A stretch of 64,000 nucleotides of DNA from Sphingomonas naasensis. GTDB lineage: Bacteria; Pseudomonadota; Alphaproteobacteria; Sphingomonadales; Sphingomonadaceae. Made by a program: the position numbers and the translations under genes. The notes beneath the pieces are model-generated. The model had not been told where the DNA came from, searched no databases, and saw nothing but the letters and a program-made list of their open reading frames with translations. The stretch lies in NCBI RefSeq assembly GCF_004792695.1, contig NZ_SRXU01000009.1, positions 62,001 to 126,000 on the forward strand, written 5' to 3'. Shown piece by piece: positions 32,972-41,727 of this stretch; positions within the stretch are counted from its first letter, which is position 1; each line of letters begins with the position of its first letter.

Positions 32972-34189
32972 ATGGACAGCGCAGACGTTCTCATCCTCGG
33001 CGGCGGTCTGGTCGGCAGCGCGCTGGCGACAGCGCTCGACGCGCATGGCCTCACGGCGATCGTCGTCGACCCCGCCGATCCCGCGACGATCCTCGCCGCG
33101 GGCTATGACGGCCGCGCCTCGGCGATCGCCTCCGCGCCGATGCGGATGTTCGAGGCGATCGGCGTCGCGTCGCGGCTCGCCGGCAAGGGCTGTCCGATCG
33201 AAGGCATCCGGGTCAGCGACGGGCTCGCTCCCGGCAAGCTCGATTTCAATCCCGATCCCGATGGCGGCGCGCTCGGCCACATGTTCGAGAACCGCACGCT
33301 GCGGACGGCGCTGTTCGCGGCGGCGCAGGCCGCGCCGGGGGTCGATCTGCGCATGCAGACGCGCGCGCTCTCGGTCGAGCGCGGCGAGTTCGGAGTCACC
33401 GCCACGCTCGATTCGGGTGTAGTGGTCCGAGCGCCGTTGCTGATCGCCGCCGAGGGGCGCAATTCGCCGACCCGCGACGCCGCCGGGCTCAAGACCGCGC
33501 GCTGGAGCTATGATCACGCCGCGATGGTCGCGACGCTGGGGCACGAGCGCAGCCACGAGAATATCGCCTTCGAGATATTCTACCCCGAGGGGCCGTTCGC
33601 GATCCTGCCGCTGCTCGACGACGCGCATGGCCATCGCTCGGCGGTGGTGTGGACCGTCGACGCGCGCGACGCGGCGGGGATGAACAAGATCTCCGATCGC
33701 GCCTATCTCGCCGAGGCCGAGAAGCGGATGGGCGGGTTCCTCGGGCGGCTGGGACCGCTCTCGATGCGGTTCAGCCATCCGCTCGGCTTCCACCATGCCG
33801 CGTGGATCACCTCGAACCGGCTCGCTCTGGTCGGCGACGCCGCGCACGGCATCCATCCGATCGCGGGGCAGGGCGTCAATGTCGGCTTTCGCGACGTCGC
33901 GACGCTCGTCGAGGTGCTCGTCGAGGGGAAGCGGCTCGGCATGGATCTCGGCGATCCGCAGCTGCTCGCGCGCTATCAGCGCTGGCGCGGGCTCGACACC
34001 TTCATGGTCGCCGCCGCCACCGACGGGCTGACCCGACTGTTCGGCATCCCCGGCAAGACCGCCTCGGCGGTGCGCCGTTTCGGCCTCTCCGCGGTCGACA
34101 AGCTGCCGCCGCTCAAGGACTGGTTCATGGCCGAGGCGCGCGGCGAGAGCGGCGACGTGCCCAGGCTGCTGCAGGGGCTGACGGTTTGA
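32972..34189 (+). CDS. UbiH/UbiF-family FAD monooxygenase
   Basis: The 405-residue flavoprotein has the FAD GxGxxG-type motif ADVLILGGGLVGSALATAL, the substrate/NADPH-linked DGRASAIASAPMRMFEAIGV region and the second FAD motif LALVGDAAHGIHPIAGQGVNVGFRDVATL. It fits ubiquinone ring hydroxylases (UbiH/UbiF/UbiL); which ring position it oxidises cannot be read from sequence. It is divergent from ftsK and coupled to the GNAT gene downstream. Confidence 0.88.
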   Translation: MDSADVLILGGGLVGSALATALDAHGLTAIVVDPADPATILAAGYDGRASAIASAPMRMFEAIGVASRLAGKGCPIEGIRVSDGLAPGKLDFNPDPDGGALGHMFENRTLRTALFAAAQAAPGVDLRMQTRALSVERGEFGVTATLDSGVVVRAPLLIAAEGRNSPTRDAAGLKTARWSYDHAAMVATLGHERSHENIAFEIFYPEGPFAILPLLDDAHGHRSAVVWTVDARDAAGMNKISDRAYLAEAEKRMGGFLGRLGPLSMRFSHPLGFHHAAWITSNRLALVGDAAHGIHPIAGQGVNVGFRDVATLVEVLVEGKRLGMDLGDPQLLARYQRWRGLDTFMVAAATDGLTRLFGIPGKTASAVRRFGLSAVDKLPPLKDWFMAEARGESGDVPRLLQGLTV

Positions 34190-34716
34190 GCGAAGCCGGC
34201 TGGCGCGTCCGCCCTGCGACGCGCGGTGACGCGACTGCATTGGCCTTGGTCGGTGCCGCGACCTTTCTGGAGACCTTCGCCGACATCCTCGACGGCGCGG
34301 CGGTGCTGGCGCATTGCCGCGATGCGAACGCGCCGGCGGCGTATGCGCATTATCTCGAATCGGGCGCCGTGGCTTGGCTGGGCGAGACCCATAAGGGCGC
34401 GCCGGTCGGCTTCGCGCTGCTGATCGCTCCCGAATTGCCGCAGGAGCTGGTGCAGCCCGGCGACCTCGAGCTCAAGCGCATCTATTTGCTTTCGCGCTTC
34501 CACGGCATCGGGCTCGGGGCAGCGTTGATGGACGCCGCAGTGGCGGAGGCTCGGGCGCGCGGGGCGCCGCGGCTGCTGCTCGGCGTCTACGCCCATAATG
34601 CGCGCGCGATCGCTTTCTATCGCAAGCAAGGCTTCGTTCCGATCGGCATGCGGCAATATGCCGTCGGTGCCGAGCTCTATGACGATGTCGTGCTGGCGCG
34701 TTCGCTGCCGAACTGA
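34186..34716 (+). CDS. GNAT N-acetyltransferase
   Basis: The protein is 176 residues from a TTG overlapping the ubiH-like stop (TTTGAG). The GNAT core is visible: LELKRIYLLSRFHGIGLGAALMDAAVAEARARG (acetyl-CoA loop R/Q-x-x-G-x-G/A type) and LGVYAHNARAIAFYRKQGFVPIG. Substrate unknown. The second mobile-element copy begins 10 bases after its stop. Confidence 0.87.
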   Translation: MSEAGWRVRPATRGDATALALVGAATFLETFADILDGAAVLAHCRDANAPAAYAHYLESGAVAWLGETHKGAPVGFALLIAPELPQELVQPGDLELKRIYLLSRFHGIGLGAALMDAAVAEARARGAPRLLLGVYAHNARAIAFYRKQGFVPIGMRQYAVGAELYDDVVLARSLPN

Positions 34717-34725
34717 TCGCCGGGT

Positions 34726-35008
34726 CTAGGATCCGTACGCAATACCCACAACGGTCGGGATCGCCCGGAGACGTGCGCTGGCAAGGAAGCTCGCGCAGCG
34801 CGGGCTGGCGGCCCGGGCAAGCGGGCTGACGCAGTCCAGCGTGCGTCTCCGGGCGACCGCGCAGCGGCGGGCCGCTTTTGGCGCACAGCCACGTCACGAG
34901 CCAAGTCCTTGGAGTCACGATGACACCGCGTCGCTCCCTCCTCGTTCCTCCCCGTGCGCCAAAATCGGCTCCGTCACGACCATTGCGGGTTTTGAGTACG
35001 GACCCTAG
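34726..35008 (-). mobile_element. 283-bp MITE-like element, copy 2 (inverted)
   Basis: It has the same length and CTAG ends as copy 1 but the opposite orientation. Terminal repeats are CTAGGATCCGTACGCAA (left) and, reversed, CTAGGGTCCGTACTCAA (right), each slightly diverged from copy 1. The internal sequence is nearly identical to copy 1. It carries no transposase. Its right-hand CTAG contains the stop codon of the minus-strand gene at 35005-35400. Confidence 0.8.
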
Positions 35009-35400
35009 CGCACGGTCTGCGCGATCCCGGCTTCGATCGTCGCCTCGGCGCCCTTTGCCCGGATCATGATGAAGCTGCCCGACCACGCACCGGGAATGTT
35101 CCACCGCCCGTGGATCTCCAGCCCGTCCTCGGCGACCTGCCCTTCGTAGAAGACCGTGTCGAAATTCTCGTCGTCGGCCTCGTAGTATTTGGTGAAATGC
35201 ACGCGTGTGCCCGTGCGGCCGCCGTCGAGCGTCGCGGTCAGCGTCTCGCCGGTGATCGGATCGACTTCGGTGATGCTACCCACCAGCGCACCCGCGGAAT
35301 CGTTGATGGTCGCCTCGAAATCGGTCGGTGGCGCGCTGTGCGGATAATTGAAGATGCCGTGCCATGCGCCGCTGAGATCGCGCACGTCGTCGGCGCTCAT
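35005..35400 (-). CDS. Hypothetical protein, 131 residues
   Basis: I do not assign a domain family. The sequence is beta-rich and soluble-looking: DLSGAWHGIFNYPHSAPPTDFEATI, ALVGSITEVDPITGETLTATLDG, RVHFTKYYEADDENFDTVFYEG and IHGRWNIPGAWSGSFIMIRA, a lipocalin-like pattern of antiparallel strands. It overlaps the Trm112-like gene by ATGA and closes the thioredoxin-LON-Trm112 operon. Its TAG stop lies in the mobile-element end. Confidence 0.65.
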   Translation of the reverse strand: MSADDVRDLSGAWHGIFNYPHSAPPTDFEATINDSAGALVGSITEVDPITGETLTATLDGGRTGTRVHFTKYYEADDENFDTVFYEGQVAEDGLEIHGRWNIPGAWSGSFIMIRAKGAEATIEAGIAQTVR

Positions 35401-35576
35401 GCGGCGAGCTTCCGCGCCTCATCGATCAACAGCACGGGCACGCCTTGGCGAATCGGGTAAGCGAGCCCCGCTTCGTCCGACACCAGCTCCTGCCGCGCCG
35501 CGTCGTAGCGCAGCTTCGCCCGCGTCGCCGGACACACCAGCTTCTCGAGCAGCCAGGGATCGATCGAGTCGCTCAT
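35397..35576 (-). CDS. Trm112-family protein
   Basis: The 59-residue protein has the Trm112/YcaR pattern: DPWLLEKLVCPATRAKLRYD, LVSDEAGLAYPIRQGVPVLLIDEARKL. Only one Cys of the zinc-ribbon version remains, as in many bacterial members. Eukaryotic Trm112 activates methyltransferases; bacterial homologues are proposed to do likewise or to assist folding. It overlaps the LON-domain gene upstream and the 131-residue gene downstream by 4 bases each. Confidence 0.88.
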   Translation of the reverse strand: MSDSIDPWLLEKLVCPATRAKLRYDAARQELVSDEAGLAYPIRQGVPVLLIDEARKLAA

Positions 35577-36184
35577 TGCAGCGTCACGCCGCCTTCCTCG
35601 CCATGACGGCCGAAGAACTGCATCAGCTGGACGATCAGCTCGGCGCGCATCGCCAGCCCGTCAGCCTCGAGCAATGCCTGTTTCGAGGCGGTGTCGAACG
35701 GCGCGATCTGGGCGATGCCGTTGACCAGCGCCTCGTCGTCGAGCCGCGCCACCGCTTCCCAGTCGACCGCATAGCCGAGCCCGTCGGCGAAGCGGCGCGA
35801 TTCCATCTCGAGCGAGGCGCGTTCGACCGGGGCCAGAATTTCGCTGTCGCCTACGGGCTCGAGCGCCGCCTCGACCTGGCGGAACGGCGTCGTGACGTCG
35901 AGCTCGCGCATCACGGTGAAGCGCGCCAGCCCCTCCAGCACGATATCGTAGCGGCCGTCGGGCAGCGCCTCGACCTCGGCGATCCGCCCGACACAGCCGA
36001 CGTCGAACAGCGCGGGTGGCTCGCTGGCGTCGCGCGGCTGGATCATGCCGATCCGCCGATCGCGGGCGAGCGCGTCCGATATCATCGCGCGGTAGCGCGG
36101 CTCGAAGATGTGGAGCGGGAGGTGCATCCGTGGAAACAGCAGCGCGCCGGCCAGCGGGAACACCGAGAGCCGCGTCATCGTCAT
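35573..36184 (-). CDS. LON peptidase substrate-binding domain protein
   Basis: The 203-residue protein is a stand-alone Lon N-terminal domain: LSVFPLAGALLFPRMHLPLHIFEPRYRAMISDALARDRRIGMIQP and VGCVGRIAEVEALPDGRYDIVLEGLARF. There is no AAA+ or protease domain. It may act as an adaptor or substrate binder. The ATG overlaps the cnoX-like stop (ATGA); a second Met is two codons on. Confidence 0.9.
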   Translation of the reverse strand: MTMTRLSVFPLAGALLFPRMHLPLHIFEPRYRAMISDALARDRRIGMIQPRDASEPPALFDVGCVGRIAEVEALPDGRYDIVLEGLARFTVMRELDVTTPFRQVEAALEPVGDSEILAPVERASLEMESRRFADGLGYAVDWEAVARLDDEALVNGIAQIAPFDTASKQALLEADGLAMRAELIVQLMQFFGRHGEEGGVTLQ

Positions 36185-37086
36185 CCGAACAGAATCGCCG
36201 AAAGCTTGCGCCGCTGCGCCGAGACCCACGGATCCTCGAGCCCCACCGCCTCGAACAACTTGAGCAACCGCGCGCGGGCGGCGCTCTCGTTCCACTCGCG
36301 ATCGTCGCGAATCATCGCGAGCAGCGTCTCGGCAGCGGCCTCGCGGTCGCCCGCGGCCATCTGGCCGCCGGCGAGCTCGTAGCGGGCGTCCATGTCGCCG
36401 GTCGCCGCCTTCGCCGCGAGCCCGGACAGATCCTCGACCGGAGTCGCCTCGCGCGCCAGTGCCACCGCCGCGCGCGCCTGCTCGATCTCGGCGCCCTTCG
36501 CCGCGTCTTCGGGAAGCGCCGCGAGCACTGCCTCGGCTTCGTCGGCGCGGCCGAGCGCAACCAGCGCGCGCGCGCGGCCGGCGGCGACCTGCGGATGCTC
36601 GGGTGCCATCTCGGCGATCTGATCGAAGACCGACAGCGCGCGTTCGGCATCGCCTTCGGCGAGCACCTGCTCGCCCATCGCAATCAGCGGCTCGAGCTCG
36701 GCCTCGGCATCGGCCTCCTCGCTCTGCACCGGCAGCTGGCGCAGGATTTGATCGAGCATCGTGCGCAGCTGGCTCTCGGTGCGCGCGGTCGACAGATCGG
36801 CGACGAGCTGGCCCTGGAACATCGCATAGACCGTCGGGATCGAGCGGACCTGGAATTGCGCGGCAATGAACTGATTCTTGTCGACGTCGATCTTGGCGAG
36901 CCGGACGCCCTTGCCCGCATAATCCTCGGTGACCTTTTCGAGAATCGGAGTCAGCGCCTTGCACGGGCCGCACCATTCGGCCCAGAAATCGATCACCACG
37001 AGGCTGGTCATCGACGGCTCGACGACGTCGGTGCGAAAGGCTTCGACGGCTTCCTTCTCTTGCGGGGACAGTCCAAGCGTGGCCAA
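36181..37086 (-). CDS. cnoX: Thioredoxin-TPR chaperedoxin (CnoX/YbbN type)
   Basis: The 301-residue protein has an N-terminal thioredoxin fold with VIDFWAEWCGPCKAL (Cys39, Cys42), cis-Pro region VRSIPTVYAMFQG, and a C-terminal part of TPR-like helices (ALSVFDQIAEMAPEHPQVAAGRARALVALGRADEAEAVL). In the family it protects proteins from oxidative aggregation and hands them to GroEL. It is first in the operon with the LON-domain, Trm112-like and 131-residue genes. Confidence 0.9.
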   Translation of the reverse strand: MATLGLSPQEKEAVEAFRTDVVEPSMTSLVVIDFWAEWCGPCKALTPILEKVTEDYAGKGVRLAKIDVDKNQFIAAQFQVRSIPTVYAMFQGQLVADLSTARTESQLRTMLDQILRQLPVQSEEADAEAELEPLIAMGEQVLAEGDAERALSVFDQIAEMAPEHPQVAAGRARALVALGRADEAEAVLAALPEDAAKGAEIEQARAAVALAREATPVEDLSGLAAKAATGDMDARYELAGGQMAAGDREAAAETLLAMIRDDREWNESAARARLLKLFEAVGLEDPWVSAQRRKLSAILFG

Positions 37087-37179
37087 CGGGGTGCTCCTCG
37101 GCGTGATGTCGCGGTTGCGCCGCTATGTGGGCGCTCGCGCGGCGCGCGCCAAGCCTTTTCCAGAATCGCTTCAAGGGGC

Positions 37180-37208
37180 TTGCGCTACCCGAAACCCGCT
37201 GCTAGTGG
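37180..37208 (+). promoter_or_regulatory. Possible tRNA-Gly promoter
   Basis: TTGCGC (37180-37185) and TAGTGG (37203-37208) are 17 bases apart, 52 bases before the tRNA. Both hexamers are weak matches, so this is tentative. Confidence 0.35.
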
Positions 37209-37259
37209 CCGCGCCTCACCCGCCCCGAAGCGCTTGTCGCACGGGGCCAAAACGCCAGA

Positions 37260-37334
<75 letters not shown>

Positions 37335-37518
37335 GCGTCTCGTCGCAGACAGCGGCGCACCGCACGCACAGGCAGGCCGCAACGTCTCGTTTTCCAAACG
37401 GGGTCTTGCGCCGTGCGTCTGTGTCTTCCAGATCGGGTGTGAGCCGCGGCGTCGATCTCCTTGCGAAATCGGCCCGTTCATGGGGGAGCCATCCGGCCTG
37501 TTCGAGAAAGAGCCCGTG

Positions 37519-37944
37519 ATGAAGTCTGTCGTATCGCGTTTGCTGGCCGTCGCGCTCGTGCTGCTGCCCGTTTCCACTGCCCCCGCCTTCGCCGACGAGC
37601 CTGCCGCGCCGCCGGTGGCCACCGAGTGGCGCAACCCGTCGAACAGCGTGCACATCCGCATCGACAAATGCGACGGCAAGCTGTGCGGCACGGTGACATG
37701 GGCGAGCGCCAAGGCGCAGGCCGATGCCCGCCGCGGCGGCACGACCAATCTCGTCGGCACCCGGCTGTTCCGCGATCTCGAGCCCGCGGGCGCGAGCAAG
37801 TGGCACGGCAAGGTGTTCGTTCCCGACATCCGCAAGACCTTCTCGGGCACGCTGAGTTTCGCCGATTCGGAGACGATGATCGGCAAGGGCTGCGTGCTGT
37901 TCGGGATCATCTGCAAGTCGCAGACGTGGAAGCGGGTGCGCTGA
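37519..37944 (+). CDS. DUF2147 family exported protein
   Basis: The 141-residue protein has a signal peptide (MKSVVSRLLAVALVLLPVS, cleaved near AFA) and the DUF2147 pattern: ATEWRNPSNSVHIRIDKCDGKLCGTVTWAS, LVGTRLFRDLEP, GKVFVPDIRKTFSGTLSF and CVLFGIICKSQTWKR. Four Cys could form disulfides in the periplasm. The function is unknown. The upstream 180 bases after the tRNA show no other gene; the start at MKSVV is chosen for the signal peptide. Confidence 0.87.
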   Translation: MKSVVSRLLAVALVLLPVSTAPAFADEPAAPPVATEWRNPSNSVHIRIDKCDGKLCGTVTWASAKAQADARRGGTTNLVGTRLFRDLEPAGASKWHGKVFVPDIRKTFSGTLSFADSETMIGKGCVLFGIICKSQTWKRVR

Positions 37945-38001
37945 AGTTCGGGCGCAGCTTCCGGGACTGACCGGGCGCGCTTTCTCGGCTAGACCGGCGC
38001 C

Positions 38002-38799
38002 ATGGCAAGCGCACCCATAAGAATCGGCATCGGCGGCTGGACCTTCGAGCCGTGGCGCGGGACTTTCTACCCGCAAGGCCTCAGCCAGAAGAAGGAGCTC
38101 GCATTCGCCTCGCGCCAGCTGAGCGCGATCGAGATCAACGGCACTTATTATTCGACCTTCAAGCCCGCGACTTTCGAAGGCTGGCGCGACACCGTGCCCG
38201 ACGGCTTCGTCTTCGCGGTCAAGGGCTCACGCTTCTGCACCAACCGCAAGGTGCTTGCCGAGGCGGGCGAATCGGTGGCGCGCTTCGTCGGCCAGGGGAT
38301 CGTCGCGCTCGGCGACCGGCTCGGCCCGCTGATGTGGCAATTCATGGCGACCAAGAAGTTCGATGCCGCCGATTTCGGCGCGTTCCTCGATCTTCTCCCC
38401 CGCGCGCACGAAGGCGTGCCGCTCCGCCACGCGGTGCAGGTCCGCCACGAAAGCTTCGCGGTCCCCGAATTCGTCGATCTGTGCCGCAAGGCGGGGGTGG
38501 CGATCGTCTATGCCGATTCGCCGCAATATCCCGCGATCGCCGATATCACCGGCGACTTCGTCTACGCCCGGCTCGAGGCCGGCGAGGACGAAAATCCGCT
38601 CTGCTATCCCGAGGCCGATCTGCCGCGCTGGACCGAAGCGGCGAAGATTTGGGCCGCGGGCGGGCGGCCCGATGGGCTGCCCTATGTCGAGGACGGCGAT
38701 CCGCCGAAGCAGCCGCGCGAGACCTTCGTCTTCTTCATCCATGGCGGCAAGGTCCGCGCGCCCGCCGCGGCGCAGGAGCTGATTCGCAGGCTGGGCTGA
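38002..38799 (+). CDS. DUF72 family protein
   Basis: The 265-residue TIM-barrel-like protein has the DUF72/YecE features: RIGIGGWTFEPWRGTFYPQGL, LSAIEINGTYYSTFKP, FVFAVKGSRFCTNRK, GPLMWQFMATKKFD and DFVYARLEAG. The biochemical role is unknown. It is preceded by a 57-base gap after the DUF2147 gene. Confidence 0.92.
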   Translation: MASAPIRIGIGGWTFEPWRGTFYPQGLSQKKELAFASRQLSAIEINGTYYSTFKPATFEGWRDTVPDGFVFAVKGSRFCTNRKVLAEAGESVARFVGQGIVALGDRLGPLMWQFMATKKFDAADFGAFLDLLPRAHEGVPLRHAVQVRHESFAVPEFVDLCRKAGVAIVYADSPQYPAIADITGDFVYARLEAGEDENPLCYPEADLPRWTEAAKIWAAGGRPDGLPYVEDGDPPKQPRETFVFFIHGGKVRAPAAAQELIRRLG

Positions 38800-38862
38800 A
38801 CCTGCGGTTTTGGCTTCCCCGTCGCGCCCGCGGCGCGCTATCGCCGGGTCCGGGGGTGTGGG

Positions 38863-40143
38863 ATGGAGATCATGGTGTTGGGCGCCGGTGGGTTCATCGG
38901 CCGCCAGATCGTCGCCGAGCTGACCGCGGCGGGGCATCGGGTGACCGGGGTCGTGCGCGCGCTCGCGGGGCTCGATCGCGCCTTTCCCGATGCGCGCTTC
39001 GTGGAGCTGGACCTCACCCGGGCGACCGGGCCGGCGGACTGGACCCCGCACCTCGCCGGGGTGGACATCATCGTCAACGCCGCGGGCCTGCTCCGCGGCG
39101 CGGGAATGGAGGCGGTGCACGTCACGGCGCCGCGCGCGCTCTATGCGGCGGCCGCGACGGCGGGGGTACGCCGCATGGTGCTGATTTCGGCGATCAGCGC
39201 GCGCACCGGCGTCGATACCGACTATGCCCGATCCAAGCTCGCCGGCGAGCAGGTGCTGCGCGACGCCGGGATCGGCTGGACAATCCTGCGGCCCTCGCTG
39301 GTCTATGGCGATGGCAGCTATGGAGGCACCTCGCTGCTGCGCGGAATGGCCGGGCTGCCGTTGCGCGTGCCGCTGCCGGGCGACGGCAGCTTCGCATTCA
39401 CTCCGATCCATGTCCGCGATCTCGCCAGGGCGGTGCGCCTCACCTGCGAGGAGGCGCGTTTCGCAGGCGAGGTGCTCGAGCCGGTCGGACCGGAGACGCT
39501 CAGCCTGCGCGCGCTGCTGGCGCGCTATCGTGCGTGGCTGGGTTTCGGCGCGGCGCGGTTCGTGCCCGTCCCGCTGCCGGTGATGCGCCTGCTCGCGCGC
39601 ATCGGCGACGTCGCCGGATCGGGGCCGATCGCCACCAACAGCCTCGCGCAGCTCGTGGCGGGCAACGCCGGCAACAGCGCCGCCTTCGCCGACGCCATGG
39701 GGTTCGCGCCGCGGAGCGTCGGCGAGGCGCTCGCCGAGCGGCCCGCGCAGGTGCAGGATCGCTGGCACGCCCGGCTCTTCTTCCTCGCCCCCGCGATCCG
39801 CGGGGTGCTGGTTTTGCTCTGGCTCGCCTCGGCGGCGCTCGGGCTGTTCACCGGCGCGGCGGCGACGGCGGGCTTCGTCGATACGCTCGGCCTCGCGCCC
39901 GGCTGGGGCGAAGGCCTGCGGATCGGCACGAGCATCCTCGATATCGTGATCGCCGGCCTCGTGCTGCTCGATCGCCGCGGCCGGCTCGCCACCGGCGCCC
40001 AGCTCGCGGTGGTGATCGGCTACACGCTCGCGCTGGGCGCGGCCTTGCCCGCGCTCTGGCTCGATCCGCTCGGCCCGCTGCTCAAGAATCTGCCGATCCT
40101 CGCGCTGATCTGCGTCCACGGTGCGATCGCGGAGAATCGCTGA
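38863..40143 (+). CDS. SDR-type NAD(P)-binding protein fused to a DoxX-like membrane domain
   Basis: In this 426-residue protein, residues about 1-290 are an atypical/extended SDR domain: MEIMVLGAGGFIGRQIVAEL (GxxGxxG), DTDYARSKLAGEQVLRDAGIGWTILRPSLVYGDG. Residues about 300-426 carry four hydrophobic segments typical of DoxX-like proteins (AIRGVLVLLWLASAALGLFTG, SILDIVIAGLVLLDR). The fusion suggests a membrane-bound redox enzyme with an unknown substrate. It overlaps the DUF2269 gene by 1 base. Confidence 0.85.
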   Translation: MEIMVLGAGGFIGRQIVAELTAAGHRVTGVVRALAGLDRAFPDARFVELDLTRATGPADWTPHLAGVDIIVNAAGLLRGAGMEAVHVTAPRALYAAAATAGVRRMVLISAISARTGVDTDYARSKLAGEQVLRDAGIGWTILRPSLVYGDGSYGGTSLLRGMAGLPLRVPLPGDGSFAFTPIHVRDLARAVRLTCEEARFAGEVLEPVGPETLSLRALLARYRAWLGFGAARFVPVPLPVMRLLARIGDVAGSGPIATNSLAQLVAGNAGNSAAFADAMGFAPRSVGEALAERPAQVQDRWHARLFFLAPAIRGVLVLLWLASAALGLFTGAAATAGFVDTLGLAPGWGEGLRIGTSILDIVIAGLVLLDRRGRLATGAQLAVVIGYTLALGAALPALWLDPLGPLLKNLPILALICVHGAIAENR

Positions 40144-40616
40144 TGGATCTCTATCTGCTCGTCAAATGGGTCCATGTGCTGAGCAGCACGATCCTGTTCG
40201 GCTTCGGCGCGGGGACCGCCTGGTATCTGTGGCAGGCGCATCGGACCCGCGATCCCGCGACGATCGCCAGCGTCGGTCGGATGGTGGTGCGCGCGGACTG
40301 GATCTTCACCGGCACCAGCGGGCTCGTCCAGCCGGCCAGCGGCGTCTATCTGGTGCTGCGCGCCGGCTGGCCGCCCGACGCATCGTGGCTGGTCGCGGCC
40401 TATGGCCTCTACGCGCTGGCCTTCGCCTGCTGGGTGCCCGTGGTCGGATTGCAGATCCGCGCGCAGCGGCTCGCGCAGCACGCCGCCGATTCCGGCAAGC
40501 CGCTCCCGCCCGAATATGGCCGGGTCATGCGGGCGTGGTTCGCGCTCGGCTGGCCGGCCTTTCTCGGCCTGCTCGGGGTGTTCTGGCTGATGATCGCCAA
40601 GCCGGCGCTCTGGTAG
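40143..40616 (+). CDS. DUF2269 integral membrane protein
   Basis: The 157-residue protein has four transmembrane segments (LYLLVKWVHVLSSTILFGFGAGTAWYL, DWIFTGTSGLVQPASGVYLVL, WLVAAYGLYALAFACWVPVV, FALGWPAFLGLLGVFWLMI) with the conserved His in KWVHVLSS, matching DUF2269. The start is fused to the stop of the SDR-DoxX gene (TGATGG), so they likely act together in a membrane redox role. This is inference from context. Confidence 0.87.
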   Translation: MDLYLLVKWVHVLSSTILFGFGAGTAWYLWQAHRTRDPATIASVGRMVVRADWIFTGTSGLVQPASGVYLVLRAGWPPDASWLVAAYGLYALAFACWVPVVGLQIRAQRLAQHAADSGKPLPPEYGRVMRAWFALGWPAFLGLLGVFWLMIAKPALW

Positions 40617-40617
40617 G

Positions 40618-41727
40618 CTAGGGCCGCTTCGGGCTCGCCCGGTCCGACACCATCCGCTCGCCGTCGATCACGATCGGGCTGGCCAGCCCCGGCAGCCCGT
40701 CGCGTTCGATCCGCATGCCCCGCGCGATCACCTGCGGGTCGGCGAACACTTCGTCGACGGCGTTGATCGGCCCCGCCGGCACCCCGGCGGCCTCGAGCGC
40801 CTCGTAGAGATCGGCCTTGGCCCAGCCGCGTATCGTCGTCTCGATCGGCGCGATCAGCGCGGCGCGGTTGGTCACCCGCGCCGGATTGGTCGCGAAGCGC
40901 GCATCGTCGGCGAGATCGAGCCCGAGCACGTCGCACAATTTGCGGAACTGCGAATCATTGCCCACCGCGACGATCAGCGCGCCGTCGCGCGTCTCGAAGG
41001 CCTGATAGGGTGCCAGATTGGCGTGGCCATTGCCCATCCGGTGCGGCACCCTGGCGGGGTCCGCCATCCAGTTGAGCGCTTGGTTGGCGAGCACCCCCAC
41101 CTGCGTGTCGAGCAGCGCCATGTCGATATGCGCACCTTCGCCGTCGGCGTCGCGGTGGCGCAGCGCGGCGAGGATCGCCACCGCCGAATAGACGCCGGTG
41201 AAGATATCGGCATAGGCGACGCCCGATTTCTGTGGGCTCCCGTCGGGCTCGCCGGTGAGGCTCATCGCGCCGCCCATCCCCTGGATGATGAAATCATAGC
41301 CCGCGCGGCCCGCATAGGGACCGTCCTGGCCGAAGCCGGTGATCGAGCAGACCACCAAGCGCGGATGCGCGGCGCGCAGGCTGGCGGGGTCGAGCCCATA
41401 TTTGGCCAGTCCGCCGACCTTGTAGTTCTCGATCACCACATCGGCATCGGCGATCAGCGCGCGAACCGTCTGCTGGCCCTCGGGCGTGGCGATGTCGATC
41501 GCGAGGCTGGTCTTGCCGCGATTGCAGGCATGGAAATAGGCGGCATCGCGATTCTCGCCATCGGGTGTGTGGAGAAAGGGCGGCCCCCAATGCCGCGTGT
41601 CATCGCCCGCGCCGGGGCGCTCGACCTTGACCACGTCGGCGCCGAGATCGGCGAGCAGCTGGCCGCACCATGGGCCGGCAAGGATGCGCGCCAGCTCGAC
41701 GACGCGAATCCCGGCGAGCGGCTTCAC
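40618..41727 (-). CDS. CaiB/BaiF-type CoA-transferase
   Basis: The 369-residue family III CoA-transferase has PLAGIRVVELARILAGPWCGQLLADLGADVVKVERPGAGDDTR, the catalytic Asp in SGVAYADIFTGVYSAVAIL, and GNGHANLAPYQAFETRDG. These enzymes exchange CoA between carboxylic acids. Lying next to a glutaryl-CoA-type dehydrogenase, it may be the succinyl-CoA:glutarate transferase of lysine/tryptophan breakdown; that is inference. It overlaps the GNAT gene by 4 bases. Confidence 0.9.
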   Translation of the reverse strand: MKPLAGIRVVELARILAGPWCGQLLADLGADVVKVERPGAGDDTRHWGPPFLHTPDGENRDAAYFHACNRGKTSLAIDIATPEGQQTVRALIADADVVIENYKVGGLAKYGLDPASLRAAHPRLVVCSITGFGQDGPYAGRAGYDFIIQGMGGAMSLTGEPDGSPQKSGVAYADIFTGVYSAVAILAALRHRDADGEGAHIDMALLDTQVGVLANQALNWMADPARVPHRMGNGHANLAPYQAFETRDGALIVAVGNDSQFRKLCDVLGLDLADDARFATNPARVTNRAALIAPIETTIRGWAKADLYEALEAAGVPAGPINAVDEVFADPQVIARGMRIERDGLPGLASPIVIDGERMVSDRASPKRP

